The position numbers and the translations under genes were made by a program. From CAZKUN01 sp964555935 (lineage in GTDB: Bacteria > Armatimonadota > Zipacnadia > Zipacnadales > VGFC01), in contig CAZKUN010000048.1 in assembly GCA_964555935.1 (NCBI GenBank), forward strand, positions 1 to 44,365: a DNA stretch of 44,365 bases, written 5' to 3'. The notes under the pieces were generated by a model. That model searched no databases. It was not told the DNA's origin and worked only from the letters and a program-made list of their open reading frames with translations. The first letter of the stretch is position 1. Each line of letters starts with the position of its first letter. This document shows positions 1 through 7,974 of the stretch, piece by piece.

Positions 1-2
1 GT

Positions 3-686
3 TTCTTGGCACCTCTACCGAAAACCTCCCTGCTCATATGGGCAATGCGGGATGACTGGATGACGTGTCAGGACCACGTGGACTTCGTCCGCGCCTTCTA
101 CCCCACATGGGACGCGGATCGGGAGAAGCAGTTGCTTGAGATGCTCGACATCCCGATGGGGCACTTCGTGGGGTTGCTCTCGCCAGGGCAGCGGGCTCAG
201 CTTCAGATCGTGATGGCGCTGAGCTGCCATCCGGAGTTGCTGCTGATCGACGAGCCGGGGAACCTGGACGCGGTGATCCGTCAGCGCCTGATGGAGACGA
301 TCATCGCCGCCATCGCCGAGCAGGAGACCACCGTCGTGATGGCTTCCCACATCATCAGCGAACTCGAGGGCGTCTGCGACCACTTCTGCATCATCGGAGA
401 CGGGAGGGCCATGGCGGCTGGACGGGCCGAGGAAGTGACATCGTCATATCGGCGCGTGCGCCTGCGCGGGGCGACACTGCGGCATCCCGACTGGATGATC
501 CAGCGTGGGGTGGTGAGCACTGAGATGCACAACGGTGAGGCGCGCGTTGTCATGGCCGACTACTCGGAGGAGAAAGCTGATGAGCTGTCGGCGTTGCTGG
601 ATGCGACGAGTTACGAATCAGATCGCGTGAGCCTGCAGGAGCTGTTCGTGGCGTTGACGACGGGAGCGGAGCAGGAACTGAAATGA
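3..686 (+). CDS. ABC transporter ATP-binding protein, 5' end cut by window edge
   Basis: C-terminal part (228 residues visible) of an ABC ATPase that would power an ABC-2 type exporter at the inner membrane. The reading frame is open to base 3, so the true start and the Walker A loop lie upstream of the window. Visible parts are a signature-like LSPGQ (canonical LSGGQ), Walker B LLLIDEP, a D-loop region NLD and the switch histidine in ASHIISE. A non-catalytic C-terminal extension of about 80 residues follows, as in BcrA/YhaQ-type ATPases. The stop overlaps the next start in ATGA (683-686), implying translational coupling to the membrane protein. The family call is firm. The exported substrate is unknown. 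Confidence 0.88.
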   Translation, partial: FLAPLPKTSLLIWAMRDDWMTCQDHVDFVRAFYPTWDADREKQLLEMLDIPMGHFVGLLSPGQRAQLQIVMALSCHPELLLIDEPGNLDAVIRQRLMETIIAAIAEQETTVVMASHIISELEGVCDHFCIIGDGRAMAAGRAEEVTSSYRRVRLRGATLRHPDWMIQRGVVSTEMHNGEARVVMADYSEEKADELSALLDATSYESDRVSLQELFVALTTGAEQELK

Positions 687-2293
687 GCGCGGACAAGGCG
701 ATTGAGAGGTGGGAACGCAGAACGGCGGCAGCGCCCTACATCGCTAGCCTGCAGGGCTTCGGCCGGCTCGGCGCTGCGGTTGTCTGGTACCTCTTCTGGA
801 TCATACTCGGTGCGACGTGGTCTGTGGGATTCGAGTCGCGCGGAGCGCTCAGCCGGTGCTGGGGGTGGCACCCCTTGGCCGGTCTCATGGCTATGATCGG
901 GGGCATCCTGATCGTCCGCGCGGCGAGCCAGGCGATCTTCGCCGGCACCATCATGCGTCCGCAGAAACAGACACACATCTCGCGCCTGCTGCCGATGGCG
1001 AAGCACCGATGGAACACGATCTCAGTACGGGCGGTGGCACGTGCCGTGGGGATTCCGGCCGCCCTCGGGTGCGGGATGCTGGCGTTCGCCGTGCTACTCG
1101 CGCACGAGTGGGACATGCGGGTGCTTGGGGGGATCATTGAGTGGCCAGGCATGGTCCTCCTGGCATTCGTGGCTCCACGCCTTCTCTTCATGCAGCTTCG
1201 GGCTGTCTCGCGATACTGGAGCTACAAGCCGGTCGTGCGGGTCGTTGGCGCGACGTTCATTCTCTGCGCGGTTGCCGCCGGGTTCTGGATACGAAGGATG
1301 CCGGACGACACCCCGCCGCTCCGAGGGTTCGTCTTGTTGGGCGCGCTCGTCTTCGCGATGGGCACCGCTGTCTGGGGAGCGGCGCGTGCCACACTGTGGG
1401 TGATCGACCGAAGGCGTGCCGCCCGGGGCAGGAGCGCCAGGGACGACGCCCGGCACGAGATCCGCTGGGAGGCGCTGACGGCGTGGGCGTGGGCGATGCT
1501 CCCGGCCGATGACTTCGGGCGATGGGCGCGCGGCATGTATCGTCTGCTGGGTGTCACCATCGGCGCCGGCATTCTCACCGCAGCGGCCGCGTGGGTGCTG
1601 GCTGGTTGGGGCGTCGATGCCGGGTGGCTGATCGGCGCCGCGCGGGGCGTATTGGTGCTGATGCCCATTGTCGGCGGATATGCGTGCGCAACGATATGGT
1701 TCGTCCGTCGCGGCGTCGACAGCACCCCTCGACTGGCCGGCCTCCTGCCCGTCGCGCGTCACCACGAATGGTGGTCGATGCTCGCCGGAGGGCTGGTCTT
1801 TGCCCTTGGGTCGTCAGCTCTGGCGGAGTTACTCGCTCGGGGCTTCGTGCTGACGGCGCACAGCCTGGGGGCCACGGAGGTTCTCACGCCCGAATTGCAC
1901 CTCATCCCATTCGGTGTCCCGGCGATTGCCTTGATACTGTGGGCTCAGGTTCCCCTGCTGGTCAGCTCCAGGCGCGTAGCCGATAGCTCTCGCATCGACC
2001 CCACGTGGCTAGCCCTCCTCGGTGTCCTCGGCCTGCTTGGCGTGTGTGCGGGAATGGCGTGCTCGGCCGACATCGATCCGCGGATCTGGCCCTGGCTGGA
2101 GTGGCCGGCCGCTCTTCTCGCCATCGCAGTGTCACGCTGCACCTGCGACCCGAACTTCTGGCCCCGGCGCCTGAGCAAGACTCTGGTCACAGACGCATAC
2201 ACCATCACCGCGCTCACGGCGCTCTTCTCGGGGCTGTCCCAGGCGTGGATCGTCGTGCCGATCGCTGCCGCGATTGTGGGCTTTTCCGGGTAG
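683..2293 (+). CDS. Polytopic membrane protein, probable ABC-2 type permease partner
   Basis: A 536-residue integral membrane protein with about 12 hydrophobic helices spread over its whole length. It is translated from an ATG that overlaps the ATPase stop, so it is most likely the permease of that ABC transporter. The protein looks internally duplicated: LLPMAKHRW near residue 112 and LLPVARHHEWW near residue 355 each sit just before a membrane helix, in the position of the LPxSR-type cytoplasmic motif of ABC-2 permeases. No enzymatic motif is visible. The permease role rests on neighbourhood and topology rather than on a recognised domain. Confidence 0.65.
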   Translation: MSADKAIERWERRTAAAPYIASLQGFGRLGAAVVWYLFWIILGATWSVGFESRGALSRCWGWHPLAGLMAMIGGILIVRAASQAIFAGTIMRPQKQTHISRLLPMAKHRWNTISVRAVARAVGIPAALGCGMLAFAVLLAHEWDMRVLGGIIEWPGMVLLAFVAPRLLFMQLRAVSRYWSYKPVVRVVGATFILCAVAAGFWIRRMPDDTPPLRGFVLLGALVFAMGTAVWGAARATLWVIDRRRAARGRSARDDARHEIRWEALTAWAWAMLPADDFGRWARGMYRLLGVTIGAGILTAAAAWVLAGWGVDAGWLIGAARGVLVLMPIVGGYACATIWFVRRGVDSTPRLAGLLPVARHHEWWSMLAGGLVFALGSSALAELLARGFVLTAHSLGATEVLTPELHLIPFGVPAIALILWAQVPLLVSSRRVADSSRIDPTWLALLGVLGLLGVCAGMACSADIDPRIWPWLEWPAALLAIAVSRCTCDPNFWPRRLSKTLVTDAYTITALTALFSGLSQAWIVVPIAAAIVGFSG

Positions 2294-2572
2294 CCGTCAA
2301 CTCCGCGCAAACTCCCTGAACCTCCCCGGGAGGTCCGGCCAACGCGAGGCAAGGCGGGGACTGACGGGTGACTGCCTGTGGTTGTGTGAGAAGCACTACG
2401 AGGAGTGGCAGCCGGACATCCCGGATTCGTTTGTGTAGGGCGAGCGCCTAGCGACCGCAGCCGCGCACGTGCTGTTACATGGACATCATCTCTCCCAGAG
2501 AGGATTCGCGGCACCCACTGACACAATCCCACGGTATCCAGCCAGCAGAACTAGTGACGGGAGGCAACAGTG
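2294..2572. other. Intergenic region with a short coding-like remnant
   Basis: 279 nt between the permease gene and the next secreted-protein gene. I see no clear terminator hairpin with a T-tract. The + strand frame ending at a TAG at 2436-2438 reads CLWLCEKHYEEWQPDIPDSF, which looks protein-like, but it has no good start and no ribosome binding site. It could be the tail of a decayed gene or chance. The 3' end holds GGGAGG at 2559-2564, the ribosome binding site of the downstream gene. Confidence 0.4.
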
Positions 2573-4459
2573 ATGCGCGTGAAACTCGCTACATCCATCG
2601 CTATCGTGGTGCTTTCGTCGGTGATCTTCAGCAACACGGCCGCCGGTGTCGGCCTCGGAGAGATCCCCGAGGGAGGCTTTCGGTCGCCGGAGGGCGACCC
2701 CCGCTTCACCCCGGAAGCCGGCGCGACGCCGCTGAACAACCTGGTCTTTGAGTTGCTGAACGTCGAGTCGCCGGGCTTCCTTGATCATATCTTCCGCAAT
2801 CCGCGGGAGGGCTGGGTGCACATCCGCGTCCCGAAACCGACGACCGGCACGGATCAGCAGATGGTCGCGCTCGTCGATGGGAAAGAGGTGACGCTCAAGG
2901 CGGTGGGCGAGCACCTCGAAGCGATGCGTTACCTCAGCGAAGGCTCGCACTCCGTTGGCATTGCGCCGGGCACGGGCTCGCCGGATCGCCTGGAAGCGCG
3001 CGCCATCGGCGAACTGTTCTACGCCACATATGGGAGCAACCCTCACATCCCGGAGACCGGCGAGTATACGTGGGACTTCCTCCGCCGGCACTGTCTGGAC
3101 CATTACAACAGCATCATCGGCGCCAACGCTCTGACCGCCGAGGGCAAGAGCACGCAGGAGGCCGAGATCGAGGAATGGACCGCCGAGGGCAAGCGTTGGT
3201 TCACGCTGCACCCCATACCATTGGTCGAAACGGCCGACGAGGCGTACGACTACTGGACTCAGACGCCAGGCATGCAGCATCCGCTCATGCACGGCATCTG
3301 GGGGGACGAGTTCGGCCCGAGGCTGGGGAAGCACTACCCGGCGTGGATCGAGGCGCTCCGCCGAATCAATGAGGACCCGAAGTTCAGCGGCCGCAAGTTC
3401 TATGCCTACTCCCCCAACCGGTTCTGGCCGATAGAGAATGGCTATGAGGTGATGTTCCCATTCGTGCAAACCATCATGGACTGCGGCTATCGGCTGGCCC
3501 CGGAGTGGTACCTCCCGGAGGGCTACTCGAGACCTGGGAGGATCATCCTCAAGACCGAGGACCTCCAGGCCGAGTTCGGTCCCGGCTGGGAGATGGCCAG
3601 CCGGGAATCCCACGAGAAGGCGAGCCCAGGCGCGGCCACTAATCGGATAGTCATCCTGTCACTGCTGTCCGAGCCGGGCTGGGAGACCGGCGACCTCTTT
3701 CCCGGTTACGACTACAACGTGTTCCTGGACGCCCAGCTTCAATTCCTGGCCACCGACCCCGCGTTTTTCGGCATCCGGGGAGTGCAGGGGTACCTATCCT
3801 CGTATTGCGGCGAGGAACAGATACGACTCTTCGCGAAGCTCGTGCGCCACTACGCCATCGAGGGCAACACGGATCGGATGCTGAAGGACCCCTATGTCCT
3901 CCCCCACCTGCAGAACCCGGACTTCGAGGACGGGATCGCAGGATGGACCGTGGCCCCGGCGGCCGAGGAGAGCGTCGCCGGCAAGACCGCGCCCGGGTTC
4001 GGCACGCTCCAGGCGAAATACCACGCGCCTAAGGGTACGGGCGACGCAGCGCTCTGGACGAAGCGCGGCGCTGAGAAGGCCAACGTGGTCTCGCAGCAAA
4101 TCCAGGGACTCTCGCCGGGCAGGCTCTACTCTTTGCGGTTCATCACCGGCGACTACCAGGAACTCCTCGCCGGCAAGTCGGTCAGCCGCAAGCACGCCGT
4201 CTCCGCGAAGATCGAAGGCGTGGAGCCGGTGCCGGAGAAGGGCTTCCAGGCGATCATCAACAGCGGCTGGTGGCAGTCGTCCGGACCGTTTGGCCGGGAC
4301 AACGCTTACTTCCTGAACTACCACCAGCAGATCTTCCGCGCGAAGGGACAGACAGCCCGACTCCTCCTCTCGGATTGGGCTTCGGAGCAGTCGGCCGGAG
4401 GACCGGAGGGCGAGGAACTGATCTGGAACTTCATCCAGGTACAGCCCTACTTCGAGTAG
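2573..4459 (+). CDS. Secreted protein with C-terminal carbohydrate-binding-like domain
   Basis: 628 residues of unrecognised family. ATG 2573 is preferred over the in-frame GTG 2570 because GGGAGG ends 8 nt upstream of it. Residues 1-24 form a Sec signal peptide (MRVKLATSIAIVVLSSVIFS, then AAG). The central part, about residues 130-420, is rich in aromatic residues and Asp/Glu (WDFLRRHCLDHYN, GIWGDEFGP, FYAYSPNRFWP), as in TIM-barrel glycoside hydrolases, but I cannot name catalytic residues. From about residue 445 the sequence LQNPDFEDGIAGW starts a beta-rich module of the CBM4/9-like galactose-binding type. It stands 82 nt before a sugar isomerase gene, which fits saccharide processing outside the cytoplasm. 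The function is inferred only in general terms. Confidence 0.6.
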   Translation: MRVKLATSIAIVVLSSVIFSNTAAGVGLGEIPEGGFRSPEGDPRFTPEAGATPLNNLVFELLNVESPGFLDHIFRNPREGWVHIRVPKPTTGTDQQMVALVDGKEVTLKAVGEHLEAMRYLSEGSHSVGIAPGTGSPDRLEARAIGELFYATYGSNPHIPETGEYTWDFLRRHCLDHYNSIIGANALTAEGKSTQEAEIEEWTAEGKRWFTLHPIPLVETADEAYDYWTQTPGMQHPLMHGIWGDEFGPRLGKHYPAWIEALRRINEDPKFSGRKFYAYSPNRFWPIENGYEVMFPFVQTIMDCGYRLAPEWYLPEGYSRPGRIILKTEDLQAEFGPGWEMASRESHEKASPGAATNRIVILSLLSEPGWETGDLFPGYDYNVFLDAQLQFLATDPAFFGIRGVQGYLSSYCGEEQIRLFAKLVRHYAIEGNTDRMLKDPYVLPHLQNPDFEDGIAGWTVAPAAEESVAGKTAPGFGTLQAKYHAPKGTGDAALWTKRGAEKANVVSQQIQGLSPGRLYSLRFITGDYQELLAGKSVSRKHAVSAKIEGVEPVPEKGFQAIINSGWWQSSGPFGRDNAYFLNYHQQIFRAKGQTARLLLSDWASEQSAGGPEGEELIWNFIQVQPYFE

Positions 4460-4541
4460 TGAGGACGAGATCCGTGCCGAAACACACCTGCCCGGAGCGG
4501 GGGCCGATGTAATGTCACCCGGGTCCAAGGGAGTATCCTCG

Positions 4542-5336
4542 ATGAAGCTGGGAGCTATTCCCATCCTCTACTTCGACCGAGTGAATCGCGGGATGATGAG
4601 TCCTGGCGACTGGCACGCGGAGGCGGCCGATGTCGGCCTTGACGGCATCGAGCTGTACGATGCTTTCGTGGGCCCTTGGTCCGAGGCGGCCGTGCTCCGG
4701 CAAGCCGAGGAGATCGCCGGCGTTGGTCTTGAGGTTTCGATGTACACCACCTACTGCGATTTCGCGCCCCGCGACCCCGCGCTCCGGGAAGCCGCCAGAG
4801 CACAGGTCCTGCAAGGCATCCGCTCGGCGCAATTGGCCGGGACCGGCATCGTGCGCGTCGTGGCCGGGAACTGGATCGAGGGACAGGAGCGTGAGGAAAC
4901 GCTGCGGCTCGTGGCGGACGGACTGCGCGACTGTCTGGATGACGCGCAGGCCTCCGATGTGGTCCTCGCGTTTGAGGACCATCCGGTGATCGGGACCGCC
5001 CCGCGCGACTTCGTCCGCATCCTCGAACTGGTAGACGATGAGCGCCTCAAGATCAACCTCGACACGTCCAACCCGATGGAATCCGGCGCGAGCGTGCTGG
5101 ACATCCTGCCGCACGTTCTCGACCGGGTGATCCATGTCCACGCGTCCGATCGGGCTGCCGACCTGTCACACGTGGTCACGGGCACGGGCGTCGTGCCCCT
5201 GGGCGAGGTCTTCGCTCAACTGAGGTCTGTTGGGTTCTCGGGGTACATCTCCATGGAGATCGGCGGGAAGCCGGAGCGCGCATCTGTTGAGGCATCCGCG
5301 GCCAACGTCCGGCGCCTGTGGGAAGAGGCAAGTTGA
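4542..5336 (+). CDS. Sugar phosphate isomerase/epimerase (xylose isomerase-like TIM barrel)
   Basis: A cytoplasmic 264-residue TIM-barrel protein of the AP-endonuclease-2/xylose-isomerase-like superfamily, which isomerises or epimerises sugars using a divalent metal. Expected metal ligands are visible in order: Glu145 (LAFEDH), Asp174 (INLDTSNP), His200 (HVHASD) and Glu239 (SMEIGG). An in-frame ATG exists at 4512. ATG 4542 is chosen because AAGGGAG stands 8 nt upstream and homologues begin at the first barrel strand, MKLGAIP. It follows the secreted protein gene in the same direction, so it may process a sugar released by that gene's product. The exact substrate cannot be read from the sequence. 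Confidence 0.82.
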   Translation: MKLGAIPILYFDRVNRGMMSPGDWHAEAADVGLDGIELYDAFVGPWSEAAVLRQAEEIAGVGLEVSMYTTYCDFAPRDPALREAARAQVLQGIRSAQLAGTGIVRVVAGNWIEGQEREETLRLVADGLRDCLDDAQASDVVLAFEDHPVIGTAPRDFVRILELVDDERLKINLDTSNPMESGASVLDILPHVLDRVIHVHASDRAADLSHVVTGTGVVPLGEVFAQLRSVGFSGYISMEIGGKPERASVEASAANVRRLWEEAS

Positions 5337-5589
5337 GGGTCATCTGGACAGGCTTTCGAGCTTCACCAGCATGGCGAGGACGCGCAAGCGCGCACCGCCG
5401 GGTCACGCACGCCTCGTTGCTCGAGATCCTTGACATTGCTGCGCAGCATCAGCATGTATTTTGGTAGTCCTCGCCCCCCTCCCACGCTGCTACGCGGGCG
5501 ACGGACTGGAAGGATGGCGAGGTAGCAGGTAACGAGCGCGGGTCGCGCGAACGCTTCCGGTCGAAGCTGCAATCGGCAGGAGGCCACGG
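5337..5589. other. Intergenic region, no gene seen
   Basis: 253 nt between the isomerase and the O-methyltransferase genes. No convincing short gene, T-tract terminator or strong promoter consensus is visible. The last 13 nt carry CAGGAGG, the ribosome binding site of the methyltransferase. Confidence 0.4.
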
Positions 5590-6558
5590 ATGCTGTATCC
5601 ATCGAAGATCGAGACGTTTGATGACCTGCGCGCAACCATGAGCGCCGCCCAGCTTACGCGGACGCTGCAGGTGGCTCACCATATCGGCATCTTCGCCGCG
5701 CTGGGCGATGGCGAGCAAGATCTGGCGGCGCTGGCGGAATCGACCGAGACTCCGGCGGACCTACTGGAGCCGCTGCTGACGGCGTGCTCTTCGATGGGAC
5801 TCCTGGATCGGGATGGCGACCGGTTCGCGAACACGCCCCTCGCCGCCGAGCATCTCGTTCCCGGCAAGCCGCTGTATCAGGGCAACATGATCGGCCATGG
5901 CATGGACACGTGGGCGCGGTGGGGCGAGCTGCCGGATCGCTACCGGCCCGATCACGGCGACGCGCCGTGGGCCGCGCCCGAGGACTTCATCCTCGCGATG
6001 CACAACATCACCGTCCCCGACCGGGGCCCGGCCCTGGCGGCGGACGTGGATCTATCCGGCCGACGGAGCCTCGTCGACATTGGCGGCGGCCCCGGCACGT
6101 ACTCCATCTACGCCTGCAAGGCCAACCCCAAGCTTCGCGCCACCGTCTGGGATCTGCCCGCTACCATCGCGATTGCCAAGACCGTCATCGAGGGATTCCC
6201 CGAGGTCGCCGACCGGATGAGCGTCATCGAGGGCGACTGGAACGAGGACGACTTCGGCAGCGGCTACGACGCGCTGCTGATGTCGAACGTCATGCATGGC
6301 ATGCCCTCGAATCCGGAGTCCAAGCTGGCCAAGGCCTTCGCCGCGCTGGATCCGGGCGGGCTCATCATCATCCAGGACTTCATCCTCAACGACGACCGGA
6401 TCGGGCCGATCAGTGCCGCGCTGTTCAACCTGTACATCGGCGCGTTCACGTTCACCGAACTCGGCGATCTGCTGCGCAAGGCCGGCTTCGTCGACGTGAA
6501 TAACGCGCGCGCTCCCGAACTCGACGGATGTGGCGTCGTGACCGCGGTCAGACCGTAG
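5590..6558 (+). CDS. SAM-dependent O-methyltransferase (methyltransferase_2 type)
   Basis: 322 residues, the usual length for the family. It would transfer a methyl group from S-adenosylmethionine to a small acceptor, commonly a hydroxyl. Residues 10-95 form the winged-helix dimerisation domain (LTRTLQVAHHIGIFAAL). Residues 145-320 form the Rossmann methyltransferase fold with SAM motif I VDIGGGPGTY (162-171), an acidic ribose-binding strand (TVWDLP) and GDWNEDDFGSGYD. NVMHGM stands where plant and bacterial O-methyltransferases carry the catalytic-base histidine. CAGGAGG 6 nt before ATG 5590 fixes the start. The stop lies 20 nt before an MttB-family methyltransferase, so the two are probably co-transcribed. 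The acceptor is unknown. Confidence 0.85.
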   Translation: MLYPSKIETFDDLRATMSAAQLTRTLQVAHHIGIFAALGDGEQDLAALAESTETPADLLEPLLTACSSMGLLDRDGDRFANTPLAAEHLVPGKPLYQGNMIGHGMDTWARWGELPDRYRPDHGDAPWAAPEDFILAMHNITVPDRGPALAADVDLSGRRSLVDIGGGPGTYSIYACKANPKLRATVWDLPATIAIAKTVIEGFPEVADRMSVIEGDWNEDDFGSGYDALLMSNVMHGMPSNPESKLAKAFAALDPGGLIIIQDFILNDDRIGPISAALFNLYIGAFTFTELGDLLRKAGFVDVNNARAPELDGCGVVTAVRP

Positions 6559-6578
6559 GAAACCTAACGGAGATCGAT

Positions 6579-7973
6579 ATGGCAAACTGGCGACCCTCGC
6601 TCACGCCGCCGCTCACCGACGACGATATGGATGCGATCCTCGATGGCGCGCTCACCGTGCTGGCCGAGATCGGCATCGACTGCTCGGATCCGGAGGTCGC
6701 GCGGCAGATCGAAGCATGGCCGTCCGCCGAATACTCCGGCGGGCGCGTGCGATTCGGCAAGAGCGAGGTCGCGGCGCACTTGGGCCGCCGCCAGGCCGCA
6801 TCAGGCGTTGAGAGCGAGGAGTCGGCCTTCAGCATGGGCGGATGTTGGGCGGGGCTGCAGTACTGCGACCCCGAGACGCTGAAGGTCAGGTCCGCGACCA
6901 GCGCCGAGGCGGCGCGGATGGCGAGGTTCTGGGACGCGCGCGGGTACGGCGGCGTCCTGCCCGTCCAGCCCGGCGACGTGCCGCCGGCCATGCTAACCCT
7001 CGCCGCCGAGCGAATCAGCATCGAGAACTCGCGCCATCTCGGCGGATCGCTGCCCGTCACCGATCCCGCCGAGGTCTCGCTCCTGATCGACATGAATCTC
7101 GCGGCGTGCCGACGGTACCGTCTCGTTGAGCAAGTGGCGATCAGCCCTCTGCGACTGAACTGCATCGGGGCGAGAACCGCGCTGAAATTCCGCGACAATC
7201 CCGACGTCGATGTATCCCTCACGGGCGCCATCCCGATCGCCGGGGCGACCGCGCCGCTCGAGCCATGGCCCGCGCTCGTGCAGTCGGTTGCCGAGTCGCT
7301 CGCTTTCGATGTGATCAGCTCGGCACTTGGCTTCGGCGGCGGCCTGGGGCTGCGCGTCGAGCCGTTCGACTTCCGGTATTCGGGCATCGTCTTCGGCTCT
7401 CCTGAGTGGTGCCTCTATCGCGCATCGGTCCTGCAGATGACCCAGCGTCTCACGGGTCGGCCCGTCAGGAGCGGCATGTTCAGGAGCTGCGCCAAGCAAC
7501 CCGACGAGCAGGCGGCGTGCGAGCGAACGGCTTCCGTAATGTGGCAAGCGTTGCTAGGCGTGCGGAACTTCGGGGCTGTTGGACAGTTATCCGTGGATGA
7601 GGTCTTCAGCCCGCAGCAGGCCGTGATCGACGCCGACATACTCGCGTATGTCGAGCGAGTCGTGACGGGAATGGACTGCGGCAAACCCGACGTGGATCCC
7701 GTCGAGATGATCCGTGAGGGCGTTGAGCTGGGCAGCTTCATCGGCACGGCGCGGACGGCGCTCAAGTTCCGCGAGATGAACTGGTTCCCGGATCTCTTCA
7801 GGCACTGGGGCACGGATCGCTGGAAGGCCGAGGGCGAGCGCGCGATTCTCGACAAGGCGTGGGCTCAAGCTCAAGACGAAATCGCTGGTTCCACGCACGA
7901 AATCGGCGATGAGGCGACGCGGGCCGTCAGTGCGATTTACGACAAAGCCGAGGAGTACGTCCGGACGGGCTGA
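6579..7973 (+). CDS. MttB-superfamily (trimethylamine methyltransferase-like) protein, non-pyrrolysine
   Basis: 464 residues, close to the roughly 480-490 of MttB and the MtgB-type glycine betaine methyltransferases. Such enzymes move a methyl group from a quaternary or tertiary amine to a corrinoid protein. Recognisable segments are VLAEIGI, ERISIENSRHLGG, LTGAIPIAGATAPL and SCAKQPDEQAA (303-313), the last matching the DSK-x-PDxQA region of the family. No in-frame amber codon interrupts the gene, so it belongs to the non-pyrrolysine branch. The open frame extends upstream to 6528, but ATG 6579 fits better: it avoids overlap with the O-methyltransferase and follows an AACGGAG site. No corrinoid protein or reductive activase is present in the window. 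Substrate unknown. Confidence 0.85.
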   Translation: MANWRPSLTPPLTDDDMDAILDGALTVLAEIGIDCSDPEVARQIEAWPSAEYSGGRVRFGKSEVAAHLGRRQAASGVESEESAFSMGGCWAGLQYCDPETLKVRSATSAEAARMARFWDARGYGGVLPVQPGDVPPAMLTLAAERISIENSRHLGGSLPVTDPAEVSLLIDMNLAACRRYRLVEQVAISPLRLNCIGARTALKFRDNPDVDVSLTGAIPIAGATAPLEPWPALVQSVAESLAFDVISSALGFGGGLGLRVEPFDFRYSGIVFGSPEWCLYRASVLQMTQRLTGRPVRSGMFRSCAKQPDEQAACERTASVMWQALLGVRNFGAVGQLSVDEVFSPQQAVIDADILAYVERVVTGMDCGKPDVDPVEMIREGVELGSFIGTARTALKFREMNWFPDLFRHWGTDRWKAEGERAILDKAWAQAQDEIAGSTHEIGDEATRAVSAIYDKAEEYVRTG

Positions 7974-7974
7974 C

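Noticed and set aside
6579..7973. Pyrrolysine-containing trimethylamine methyltransferase (MttB proper)
   Set aside because: No in-frame TAG at the pyrrolysine position; the frame is continuous to its stop.
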